50,258 nucleotides of DNA from Anaerolineaceae bacterium (lineage in GTDB: Bacteria > Chloroflexota > Anaerolineae > Anaerolineales > Anaerolineaceae): NCBI GenBank assembly GCA_003446605.1, contig DMDF01000047.1:1-50258 (forward strand). The letters run 5' to 3'. The position numbers and the translations under genes are program-made. The notes beneath the pieces are model-generated. The model was not told the DNA's origin, searched no databases, and saw nothing but the letters and a program-made list of their open reading frames with translations. Shown in pieces: positions 43,830 to 50,258 of this stretch. Position 1 is the first letter of the stretch, and each line of letters starts with the position of its first letter.

Positions 43830-44186
43830 TTACGCTGTTTCTATTTTTCTAAATTCAATGTCCTCTATATGTACATCCACACGACCAATGTTCATTCCTA
43901 CCAAGTCTTCAATGGAACGGCTCACCTCTTCTTGAACTTTTCTAGCTACCGATCGCAGGTCCACATCCCGGTAAATAACAAGGAAAAGATCTACGTAAAT
44001 CGTGTGATCTTCAACATCGATCTTCACCCCCTCGGAATAAAACTTTTTTACCAGATCATCAATACCGGCTGGTCCAGATGCCATCCGGCAGACACCAGGG
44101 ACCTCCAATGCTGCTAAACGGATGATAGTTAGTATCACATCTGGATCAACCGTTGTATTTCCAATCGCATCTTCATTTGTTTTCAT
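43830..44186 (-). CDS. Asp23/Gls24 family envelope stress protein
   Basis: A 118-residue soluble protein of the Asp23/YqhY family. VDPDVILTIIRLAALEVPGV, YSEGVKIDVEDHTIYVDLFL and VARKVQEEVSRSIEDLVGMN followed by VDVHIEDIEF are the characteristic strands and helix. ATG 44186 has GGAG 6 nt ahead; an upstream GTG/TTG at 44219 is less likely. Members next to nusB (YqhY-like) have been linked to envelope or fatty-acid metabolism balance, but the mechanism is not settled. Confidence 0.92.
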   Translation of the reverse strand: MKTNEDAIGNTTVDPDVILTIIRLAALEVPGVCRMASGPAGIDDLVKKFYSEGVKIDVEDHTIYVDLFLVIYRDVDLRSVARKVQEEVSRSIEDLVGMNIGRVDVHIEDIEFRKIETA

Positions 44187-44251
44187 AGAATCTCCATTTC
44201 TGGATAAGCGTTCTTTCAATTATAACCCGGTTCTTCTGAGAAGGTTTTCAC

Positions 44252-45514
44252 CTAAAGTAGATTTGGCACGGTTAACGCAGCATACGGTAGGAGAGCAATT
44301 TTTTTATTCGGCATAGTCTCATTACCCACCATTTCCTGTAAGGAGGGGAGGGGAGTCATAAGCATAGTACGAACCATATTGTCGTCCATGCTGGATTTCA
44401 AGAATAGGTCATACTGCAACCCCTGGCGGGCTAATAAATAGGCTTTGTGTGGTCCTATTGCAAAGGGGATATCTCTGAATTTTTCGATTACCTCCGAGAA
44501 GTCACGTTTACCTTGCATGAATTCATAAAATCTTTGATTTCCAGGCCCTTCCCGGCATTCTGCCAAAAGAATGATACTTCCTCCCTTTTTACAAATCATG
44601 CAGGCATTGGTAATGGCTTTCTGGGCTTGATAGAAATTAATATCCTTGGGGAAGCCACCAGCAGATGCAATCACAACATCGTATAGATCAGGTACCGATA
44701 TCTGACATAACTTCTTACTCCATTCAATCCCTGCAACCATGACGTCCCTTGGTTTTCCCCAAAATAAGCGAATGACATTTTTATGGTGATCCATAATTGC
44801 GTTAAAACAAGTGTCTATTTTCAGCATGTCACCAATTTCTTCCAGATCCATACGCATGGGGTTTCTGCTGTATTCTGCTGTCTCAGTATGTGGCTGTAAT
44901 AATAACGTATGGTTCTTTTCTATAGTTTCTCTTCCCGCTAACCCGATACCTGCAGTTTTTGCACCTCCAGAAAATCCCATAAAATGATGTGGTTCTATTG
45001 TTCCTATGGTGATTTTTATATCCGATTCAAAGAACATCTTATTGATATAAACGGGTGTTCCGTGGCTTGTTTCTCCCAAATAGAGTAGATTATTTTGTAA
45101 GTCGCAGTTATGGGCATATATTCTATAACTTTCGACAATTTCAGATGGAATGATATCTTTGTAACGTGCAGGGTCAAGAGGCGTGTGCGTACCCATAGCG
45201 ATCCATATAACTATACGATCTCGTTGAATATTTTTGCTCTCAAGATAATAGAGAAGGGTTTTTAGGAGGAGATCGTTTCTGGCGGGTCGGGTGTTATCAT
45301 TGATGGCAATGGAAATTGTAGCGTCCGCCTTGAAGTTAACTACTTGTTTTTCAAGAAAACGTTCTATATCTTTTTCGGCAAGTGGTTTTTCTTCTAGATG
45401 GGGTGGGTAGAAAATGTCAAAATTCTCTTGGAATCGTGAGAGGTCTAGCTGAATACTTCCTGACCCATAGGGAATATCGATAGCATTTCTTAATTTCTTA
45501 TTAATATCAGGCAT
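44252..45514 (-). CDS. larA: LarA-like nickel-pincer racemase/epimerase
   Basis: Member of the lactate racemase (DUF2088) family, which racemises or epimerises 2-hydroxyacids with a nickel-pincer nucleotide cofactor. The 420-residue product keeps every key residue of Lactiplantibacillus LarA at a constant offset of two: H110 in AMGTHTPL, H176 in EPHHFMGFSGG, K186 in GGAKTAG (pincer attachment) and H202 in EKNHTLLL. The substrate may be lactate or another 2-hydroxyacid such as malate or a sugar acid; the family is broad. The maturation genes larB, larC and larE are not in the window. It precedes the Asp23-nusB pair by 65 nt. Confidence 0.9.
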   Translation of the reverse strand: MPDINKKLRNAIDIPYGSGSIQLDLSRFQENFDIFYPPHLEEKPLAEKDIERFLEKQVVNFKADATISIAINDNTRPARNDLLLKTLLYYLESKNIQRDRIVIWIAMGTHTPLDPARYKDIIPSEIVESYRIYAHNCDLQNNLLYLGETSHGTPVYINKMFFESDIKITIGTIEPHHFMGFSGGAKTAGIGLAGRETIEKNHTLLLQPHTETAEYSRNPMRMDLEEIGDMLKIDTCFNAIMDHHKNVIRLFWGKPRDVMVAGIEWSKKLCQISVPDLYDVVIASAGGFPKDINFYQAQKAITNACMICKKGGSIILLAECREGPGNQRFYEFMQGKRDFSEVIEKFRDIPFAIGPHKAYLLARQGLQYDLFLKSSMDDNMVRTMLMTPLPSLQEMVGNETMPNKKIALLPYAALTVPNLL

Positions 45515-45858
45515 TTTCGTATAGTATTATGTATTTTAATAACCTTGTCCCAACAAAAGGTGCAATTTTAGTAAAGTGTAACCCATTTACTGGTTATTTT
45601 CTTATCTATTTTGGACCAATTATGGATAAAAAAGCCCCTATACGGAATAGTGGGGGAGTGCTGGGTGTAAGAGCTGCACAATTTGCATAATCGGTATCTA
45701 TTTTTTCAACTTTCTGCTTATTCTTACGGCACAATTGCTATTCCATTCATGGATTAATAAACTAAGCTATTGTGGGGGATAGATAAATGTGCTAAAATAT
45801 TATTGCTTTCGATAAGTACTATTATAGTAAGCATATGTTAAACTAAAGAGGGCTTAAA
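45515..45858. other. 344-bp divergent intergenic region
   Basis: Contains no gene. It holds the putative promoter of the recombinase gene (45770-45798) and an imperfect C/G-rich inverted repeat near 45633-45655 (CCCCTAT ... ATAGTGGGG) without a T-run. Otherwise AT-rich with nothing recognised; no attachment-site-like repeat was found. Confidence 0.45.
45770..45798 (+). promoter_or_regulatory. Putative sigma70-type promoter of the recombinase gene
   Basis: TTGTGG (45770-45775), a 17-nt spacer and TAAAAT (45793-45798), about 60 nt before the recombinase start codon. Confidence 0.5.
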
Positions 45859-46842
45859 ATGGGTAAATATAATACAATCTCAGAAGCGATCAACGCTTAT
45901 TTAGATACCGTACGTTTAGCGCGTTCTCAACATACATATATGACCTATTGTAATGCTTTGAAAAATTTTCAGGTTTGCCTCACAAAGAATAACATACAAA
46001 GTGTAAAAGCTCCCCTGGATGATCTGGGTGAAGATGCCATTGCATGGTATGCCACTTATCTAAAAAAGTATGCACCAACGACAGAACAGCTCTACCTTAC
46101 TGCTGTGAAGGGCTTTTATGATTTTTTGGTCGCTGAAGAAGCGCTTGATATCAACCTTCCCAAAGTAAAATTGCTGATTAAACAACGTTCCAGAAGATCA
46201 GGACAACGAATTCCTCAATTTCCTGCAAATGCAATCAGTGAATTACTTGACTATTACGAAAAAAAAGAGATGAATCCTAATTATGATCAAAAAGTTAAGC
46301 TACGCGAATTAAGAGACAAAGCATTTCTGATCACACTTGCAGATACCGGTCTACGTGTACATGAAGCTTGTCAGTTACGGCGCGGGGATATTGATTGGAA
46401 TGAGGGGAAAGCTTTGATAATCGGAAAAGGTGACAAACAAGCCATCATACGTTTTTCCAGACGCTCTCTGAGAGCAATGAAAGCATATCTTCAGGAAAGG
46501 TCTTCCCTGGATGGATCTTGTGGGAGACCGCTTACCTCTTTGCCCTTATTTGCGAGACACGACAAAGGCGCTGGGAATAAAATAAAGCCGATCACACCGA
46601 CTACCGGGCGAAATATTGTCACAGAACGTGTTGCAGAAGCGCTCGGTAAGGAAGCTGTTGGTACCATTACTCCCCACTCTTTTCGACATTATTTTGTTAC
46701 ACGCGTTCTGTTGACTACCGGGAACCTAAAATTGGCGCAGAGCCTGGCTCGCCATCAGAATATCGCTGTTACACAACGCTATGCGCATCTAGCCGATGAC
46801 GAGCTGGATAGCGGATACTGGCAGGTTTTTGAAGAGGAATAG
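45859..46842 (+). CDS. Tyrosine recombinase (XerC/XerD-like)
   Basis: Site-specific DNA recombinase of 327 residues. The N-terminal SAM-like core-binding domain (about 5-95) is followed by the catalytic domain with the five expected elements: Arg I in ADTGLRVHEACQL, the beta-hairpin Lys in IIGKGDKQAII, H-x2-R in TPHSFRHYFVTR, His in LARHQNIAV and the nucleophile Tyr in TQRYAHL near the C-terminus. Length and layout fit chromosomal Xer proteins as well as small integrases. No phage, transposon or att repeat is adjacent, so a housekeeping dimer-resolution role is at least as likely as mobility. A P-loop gene follows 41 nt later. Confidence 0.88.
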   Translation: MGKYNTISEAINAYLDTVRLARSQHTYMTYCNALKNFQVCLTKNNIQSVKAPLDDLGEDAIAWYATYLKKYAPTTEQLYLTAVKGFYDFLVAEEALDINLPKVKLLIKQRSRRSGQRIPQFPANAISELLDYYEKKEMNPNYDQKVKLRELRDKAFLITLADTGLRVHEACQLRRGDIDWNEGKALIIGKGDKQAIIRFSRRSLRAMKAYLQERSSLDGSCGRPLTSLPLFARHDKGAGNKIKPITPTTGRNIVTERVAEALGKEAVGTITPHSFRHYFVTRVLLTTGNLKLAQSLARHQNIAVTQRYAHLADDELDSGYWQVFEEE

Positions 46843-46883
46843 TTAATTTACAATTCAGACCATACTATTGGGAGAACTAGAAC

Positions 46884-47609
46884 ATGACCAACAATATCTT
46901 TCAAACACTCTTCTTTTTAGCACGACCAGCAGCAGGAAAAAGTGAAATCATCCATTATCTCGAGAGTGTGCCCCTTTCTGAAAGGATGGAACGTTTTCAT
47001 GTGGGCAAAATGATCCCTTTGGATGATTTTCCTATGCTCTGGTCATGGTTTGAAGATGATGATTTGTTAGCAGAAATGGGTAAACCGCGTCTCCATACCG
47101 ATGAAGAAGGTTACTTTAAGTATCCCTATTTATGGGATCTTCTGATCAAACGATTGGGTTTGGAATATAAGAAATTACAGCGTGACAATGATTTAGAGGA
47201 TGCTACCGTCATCATCGAGTTTTCAAGAGGAAAAGAACATGGCGGGTACAGGTCTGCTTTCAATCATATGGATGCTTGCCTGGTTAATCAAGCGGCAATC
47301 GTGTATGTAGATGTTTCATGGGAAGAATCACTCAGAAAGAACCGCAAACGTTTCAATCCAGATAAACCTGATAGCATCCTTGAACATGGTATTCCAGATA
47401 AAAAATTAGAACACATGTATGCAGAAACAGACTGGTTTGAAATAACCCAAGACTCTCCAGATTACCTTGTGATTGCTGGTCATAAAGTACCCTTTATAGT
47501 CTTCGAAAACGAAGATGATCTTACCAGTAAGATCAATCGGGATTTTCTTAACAGACTGAATGAGAGGATGAATACTTTGTGGCATCTCTATGAGAGTGTA
47601 GATTTCTGA
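46884..47609 (+). CDS. P-loop NTPase/kinase-like protein of unknown function
   Basis: A 241-residue soluble acidic protein. FLARPAAGKSEIIHYL at the N-terminus is a Walker A-like loop (AxxAGKS) in the position found in small-molecule and nucleotide kinases. VIIEFSRGKEHGGYRSAF and AAIVYVDVSWEESLRKNRKRF look like the Walker B strand and a lid/arginine region. The C-terminal helix is charged and Trp-rich. I do not recognise a named family. It shares direction with the recombinase gene (41-nt gap) and its last 22 nt overlap the convergent yihY-like gene, so the stop is confidently placed. Confidence 0.72.
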   Translation: MTNNIFQTLFFLARPAAGKSEIIHYLESVPLSERMERFHVGKMIPLDDFPMLWSWFEDDDLLAEMGKPRLHTDEEGYFKYPYLWDLLIKRLGLEYKKLQRDNDLEDATVIIEFSRGKEHGGYRSAFNHMDACLVNQAAIVYVDVSWEESLRKNRKRFNPDKPDSILEHGIPDKKLEHMYAETDWFEITQDSPDYLVIAGHKVPFIVFENEDDLTSKINRDFLNRLNERMNTLWHLYESVDF

Positions 47610-48568
47610 TTCCTCACATTTTTGAATACAGATTTCTTAACATAACTTTCTTCCAAAACGGCGTTGAGATGTGCACCTATTAACGTAATATAACTGATTA
47701 AATAAATCCAGAACATCAGCGCTACTACAGTTCCCAGGGAACCATAAATTAATTCATATTGAATATAGCCAAAATTGATCATCCAGGAAAATATATATGA
47801 AGCTACCTGCCACCCAATGGCTGTGAAGGTGGCGGCTATCATCACGCTTTTCATGCTTACTTTTTTCTTAGGGGTAAATCGGTAGAGAATAATAAACAAT
47901 CCCCATGAAACAATGGTAGGCACAATCTTCAAGAAATACTTCCACAGGTTCGTATCCTGTAAAAGCGTGCCATCCCATAAAACGATGTCAAATTTAGGAA
48001 GAACAGCAACCAGTGTGTTCGAAATTAAGGATAGACCGAACAACAAAGTTAGCAGTAAAACGATGCCGATGGCGATAGCACGATCTTCAAAGAAATTACG
48101 TCTGGGAGCGTTTTGCGCCATATTTACATTTCTGGTAAGGACTGAAAAAAATGAAGAACTGGACCAGATAAAACCAATAATACCAATTGAGCCGGTTGCT
48201 CCTCTTAATTCAATGACCTGTTGCAAATTTGCGTTGATGAGTTCTGAGGCTGTTGGAAGGAGTTGAGTGGCTATTTCTATTACTTTTTGATAGGCTGCTT
48301 CATTGTCGAGCCAAAAGCTACCAACGCCGATTAATAATAGTAATAAAGGAAAAATTGAAAAGAACGCATAAAATGCCATAGCTGCAGCTGCTTGCGTTGC
48401 TTGAGTCTTCCCTAACCTATCCAGAACAATGCGAATAATTCGAACTGTTCCATTTGAACGCTTGTTTAACTTGATATAAGCTATGCGCAGTTTTACCATG
48501 ATCTTAGAAAGATCAATTTTTTTAATCGGAGTTTCTTTATTATTGTTCACATCTATATCAGCGTTCAT
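47588..48568 (-). CDS. YihY/BrkB family inner-membrane protein
   Basis: A 326-residue membrane protein. After a 50-residue polar N-terminus come the family hallmarks AAAMAFYAFFSIFPLLLLLI, IGIIGFIWSSSSFFSVLTRNVN and YELIYGSLGTVVALMFWIYL with about six membrane helices. The family was formerly annotated as ribonuclease BN, which is incorrect; it is more likely a transporter or exporter-like membrane protein of unknown substrate. It lies downstream of phnE-like on the same strand but behind a terminator, so it is probably expressed separately. Confidence 0.92.
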   Translation of the reverse strand: MNADIDVNNNKETPIKKIDLSKIMVKLRIAYIKLNKRSNGTVRIIRIVLDRLGKTQATQAAAAMAFYAFFSIFPLLLLLIGVGSFWLDNEAAYQKVIEIATQLLPTASELINANLQQVIELRGATGSIGIIGFIWSSSSFFSVLTRNVNMAQNAPRRNFFEDRAIAIGIVLLLTLLFGLSLISNTLVAVLPKFDIVLWDGTLLQDTNLWKYFLKIVPTIVSWGLFIILYRFTPKKKVSMKSVMIAATFTAIGWQVASYIFSWMINFGYIQYELIYGSLGTVVALMFWIYLISYITLIGAHLNAVLEESYVKKSVFKNVRNQKSTLS

Positions 48569-48614
48569 ATAATTTGTAATTATAGTACTTTACTTACACA
48601 AATCTTGATAAAAA

Positions 48615-48654
48615 AGAATAAATTTCTAGCTGTAAAAGCCTAGAAATTTATTCT
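48615..48654 (-). terminator. Intrinsic terminator behind the PhnE-like gene
   Basis: A perfect 15-bp inverted repeat (48615-48629 with 48640-48654, core TTTCTAG/CTAGAAA) with a 10-nt loop. On the minus strand it is followed by TTTTTT, fitting termination of the phnE-like transcript. The stem is AT-rich, so it may be weak. Confidence 0.7.
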
Positions 48655-48692
48655 AACTTTGGTAAATTCATTTCACTTATTAGTGATATCGT

Positions 48693-50216
48693 TTATTTAT
48701 ATCGTTCTCGAATTTCAGCACTTACATAATCCAGAATCATTACGGTTAGAGCAATAAACCATACTGCAATGCCAGCAGCGCGGTAGTCCAGCAGGCGGAT
48801 CCATTGCTGTAGCAGGAAGCCAATCCCACCGCCACCTACAAAACCAATCACTGTGGACATACGGATATTGACGTCCCAGCGGTAGATCGTGAAGGAAACA
48901 AATGGAGGAACGATCTGTGGAATGACAGCGTACATAATGGTCTGCATCCAGTTTGCCCCTGTAGCTTGGATCGCTTCAATTGGTCCTGAATCAATTCCTT
49001 CAATAGCTTCAGAATAGAGTTTTGCAAGGGCTGCGATTGAATGTATTGTGAGTGCGATGATACCAGCAAAAGGTCCTAGCCCTACCACAATTGTGGCAAT
49101 GATAGCCCAAATGAGAGGTTCAATCGACCGTATGACATTTAAGATAGTTCTTACAATGTAGTAAATGATCTTGGTAAAAATATTTTGAGACATTAAATTT
49201 CTAGCTGCTAGAAAACAAAGTGGAATCGCCATAATGACACCAAATAAAGTAGCCATCATACCGATAATGATAGTCTCAATCATTTTCTCAACGGCTAACG
49301 TAAACTCTTCACTTAATTGCGCCTCGCCGATACTGAGAAGCTGTCTTGCTTGTACTTCCCACAAGGTTGCTCCTTTATCCGAGGATGAAGCGATGAGACG
49401 ATATGGCATAATAATGGAAATCTCAAAATTACCCTCACTATCAGGCATTACTTTGATGTATTCTCCCCCCTGGCGTTGCCTGAATTCATTACCGTTCCCA
49501 TCTTTCCACCAGATCTCTATTTCCTGATCAGTGTTGAAATTTCCACCAATAAGATGAAATTCCGTTCCGGGTGTGCTATCCACCGCAGTAGGTTCACCAC
49601 AAGTTGGCGTTACCAGCATGTATGGTTCATCTTCTTTTACGACAGCCGCAGGAAACTCCACATCAGTACATGGGGTTTGAATCTCGGTTGCAATAGTAAG
49701 GATTTCTTCCGGACGATCTATGGCTTTTTCCCAGGGCCAGAGTATTCGCCCAATAGTTGGAATTGCTTCATCTGCTTGGGAGAAAAAATTACCTATATTG
49801 ATATCACCAATCTGCCATCCAAGTAAAAAGAAAACAGCTAATACAAAAAATAAAAGTCCGGATCCATAAGATCGGCTGCCTTGATTACTTTTCTTGGCAG
49901 CCAGGTAGGCATCTACAATAATCCAGATATATAAAATAACCAGGAGAATAGCAATTGTTTTCAGGATGGGAGATAATTGAAAAGCTTTCTGTATGATGAT
50001 TTTAATATCCTGGTACCGTCGCCCTTCAAGATAAATACGCCAGGTTAACAACCCACCCATTGTTAAAAAACTAGCAAGTAGAATTATTCCTCTTTGATAT
50101 GCCCTGGCGAGAATTTGTCCAAGACCTGGAATAATAGCAGAAAATATCGAAGCAAGAATTGGGGATACGAGACTTTTCTTTTGTGGTTCTTTAGTTTTTT
50201 GTGTTTTTTGTGTCAT
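48693..50216 (-). CDS. phnE: PhnE-like phosphonate-type ABC transporter permease with large N-terminal extension
   Basis: Inner-membrane permease of 507 residues, about twice the usual PhnE length. The C-terminal 200 residues are a standard permease: MIETIIIGMMATLFGVIMAI, RSIEPLIWAIIATIVVGLGP, and the EAA loop EAIEGIDSGPIEAIQATGAN leading to IPQIVPPFVSFTIYRWDVNIR. The N-terminal half has about four hydrophobic helices (roughly 15-60, 85-105, 118-138) and then an extracytoplasmic domain (about 145-300) with GTEFHLIGGNFNTDQEIEIWWKD, quoted in part (FHLIGGNFNTDQEIEIWW), that resembles an IPT/TIG immunoglobulin-like fold. ATPase and binding-protein genes are not in the window and may lie beyond its right edge. 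Substrate could be phosphonate, phosphite or similar. Confidence 0.87.
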   Translation of the reverse strand: MTQKTQKTKEPQKKSLVSPILASIFSAIIPGLGQILARAYQRGIILLASFLTMGGLLTWRIYLEGRRYQDIKIIIQKAFQLSPILKTIAILLVILYIWIIVDAYLAAKKSNQGSRSYGSGLLFFVLAVFFLLGWQIGDINIGNFFSQADEAIPTIGRILWPWEKAIDRPEEILTIATEIQTPCTDVEFPAAVVKEDEPYMLVTPTCGEPTAVDSTPGTEFHLIGGNFNTDQEIEIWWKDGNGNEFRQRQGGEYIKVMPDSEGNFEISIIMPYRLIASSSDKGATLWEVQARQLLSIGEAQLSEEFTLAVEKMIETIIIGMMATLFGVIMAIPLCFLAARNLMSQNIFTKIIYYIVRTILNVIRSIEPLIWAIIATIVVGLGPFAGIIALTIHSIAALAKLYSEAIEGIDSGPIEAIQATGANWMQTIMYAVIPQIVPPFVSFTIYRWDVNIRMSTVIGFVGGGGIGFLLQQWIRLLDYRAAGIAVWFIALTVMILDYVSAEIRERYK

Positions 50217-50258
50217 ATTTACCTCAATAATTACTGGATATTTCCTTCCAGACCCCCA

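Noticed and set aside
45633..45655. C/G-rich inverted repeat as terminator
   Set aside because: Pairing is imperfect, no T-run follows on either strand, and it lies between divergent genes where no terminator is expected.
45859..46842. Recombinase as marker of a prophage or integrative element
   Set aside because: No phage, conjugation or cargo genes and no att-like direct repeats flank it; the only tRNA gene is 35 kb away.
47588..48568. Ribonuclease BN annotation for the YihY-like protein
   Set aside because: That name is a historical misassignment; the protein is a polytopic membrane protein with no nuclease motif.
1..50258. CRISPR array or complete insertion sequence
   Set aside because: No regularly spaced direct repeats and no transposase-like frame with terminal inverted repeats were seen on either strand.

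Overview
The window reads as an ordinary bacterial chromosome segment, densely packed and moderate in GC, most likely from an anaerobic Chloroflexota of the class Anaerolineae. This is inferred from gene content: bacterial coenzyme F420 synthesis genes, Thr/Pro-rich linkers in exported proteins, an Asp23-nusB pair, a DUF1385-yqeY-pgpH-ybeY-dgkA housekeeping run, plant-polysaccharide type glycosidases and many lineage-restricted hypotheticals. No rRNA, CRISPR array, insertion sequence or prophage is visible. One tRNA gene, tRNA-Arg(TCT), is present.

Layout. 0-3 kb: an hsp20-lon proteostasis operon on the minus strand. 3-6.1 kb: a structured non-coding stretch, a DUF2804 gene, a 3'-truncated GT-C glycosyltransferase remnant and a degenerate nuclease-like exported protein. 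6.1-11 kb: two carbohydrate-active enzymes (GH3 and a clan GH-A enzyme) and the tRNA. 11.1-14.6 kb: a lineage-specific two-gene unit with winged-helix-like segments, then a LysM/M23 peptidase. 14.6-16.1 kb: exonuclease III and a NarL-type response regulator. 16.1-21.8 kb: a tight minus-strand operon M20 peptidase-DUF1385-yqeY-pgpH-ybeY-dgkA. 21.8-33.2 kb: a long plus-strand metabolic cluster. 33.2-39.4 kb: minus-strand mrfB (yprB) and mrfA (yprA) DNA-repair homologues separated by a lipase-like gene and a broken NYN-domain gene. 39.5-48.6 kb: MFS transporter, large glycosidase-like lipoprotein, nusB/Asp23, larA-like, a tyrosine recombinase, a P-loop protein and YihY. 48.7-50.2 kb: an unusual PhnE-type permease.

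The most cohesive block is 21.9-33.2 kb. An SsnA-type amidohydrolase is followed with gaps of 9-24 nt or a 4-nt overlap by an NADPH:F420 oxidoreductase, cofE, cofD, cofC, an F420-dependent luciferase-like oxidoreductase and a CBS-containing family II pyrophosphatase. After a 382-bp gap come a fused FAD/[2Fe-2S] subunit, the molybdopterin subunit and a mocA-like cytidylyltransferase. Thus the F420 tail-building genes and an F420 reductase sit inside what is otherwise an ssnA/ygfM/xdhD/mocA-type molybdenum hydroxylase locus. The F420 chromophore genes (FO synthase) and the ABC partners of PhnE are not in the window.

The most unusual single gene is the MrfA-like helicase at 36.9-39.4 kb: it carries a complete HNH nuclease motif between its helicase core and the C-terminal four-cysteine DUF1998 region. 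Other points of interest are a compact promoter-terminator unit with no ORF near 34.95 kb (possible small RNA), an imperfect interspersed repeat family in intergenic DNA, and two genes that are clearly decaying.
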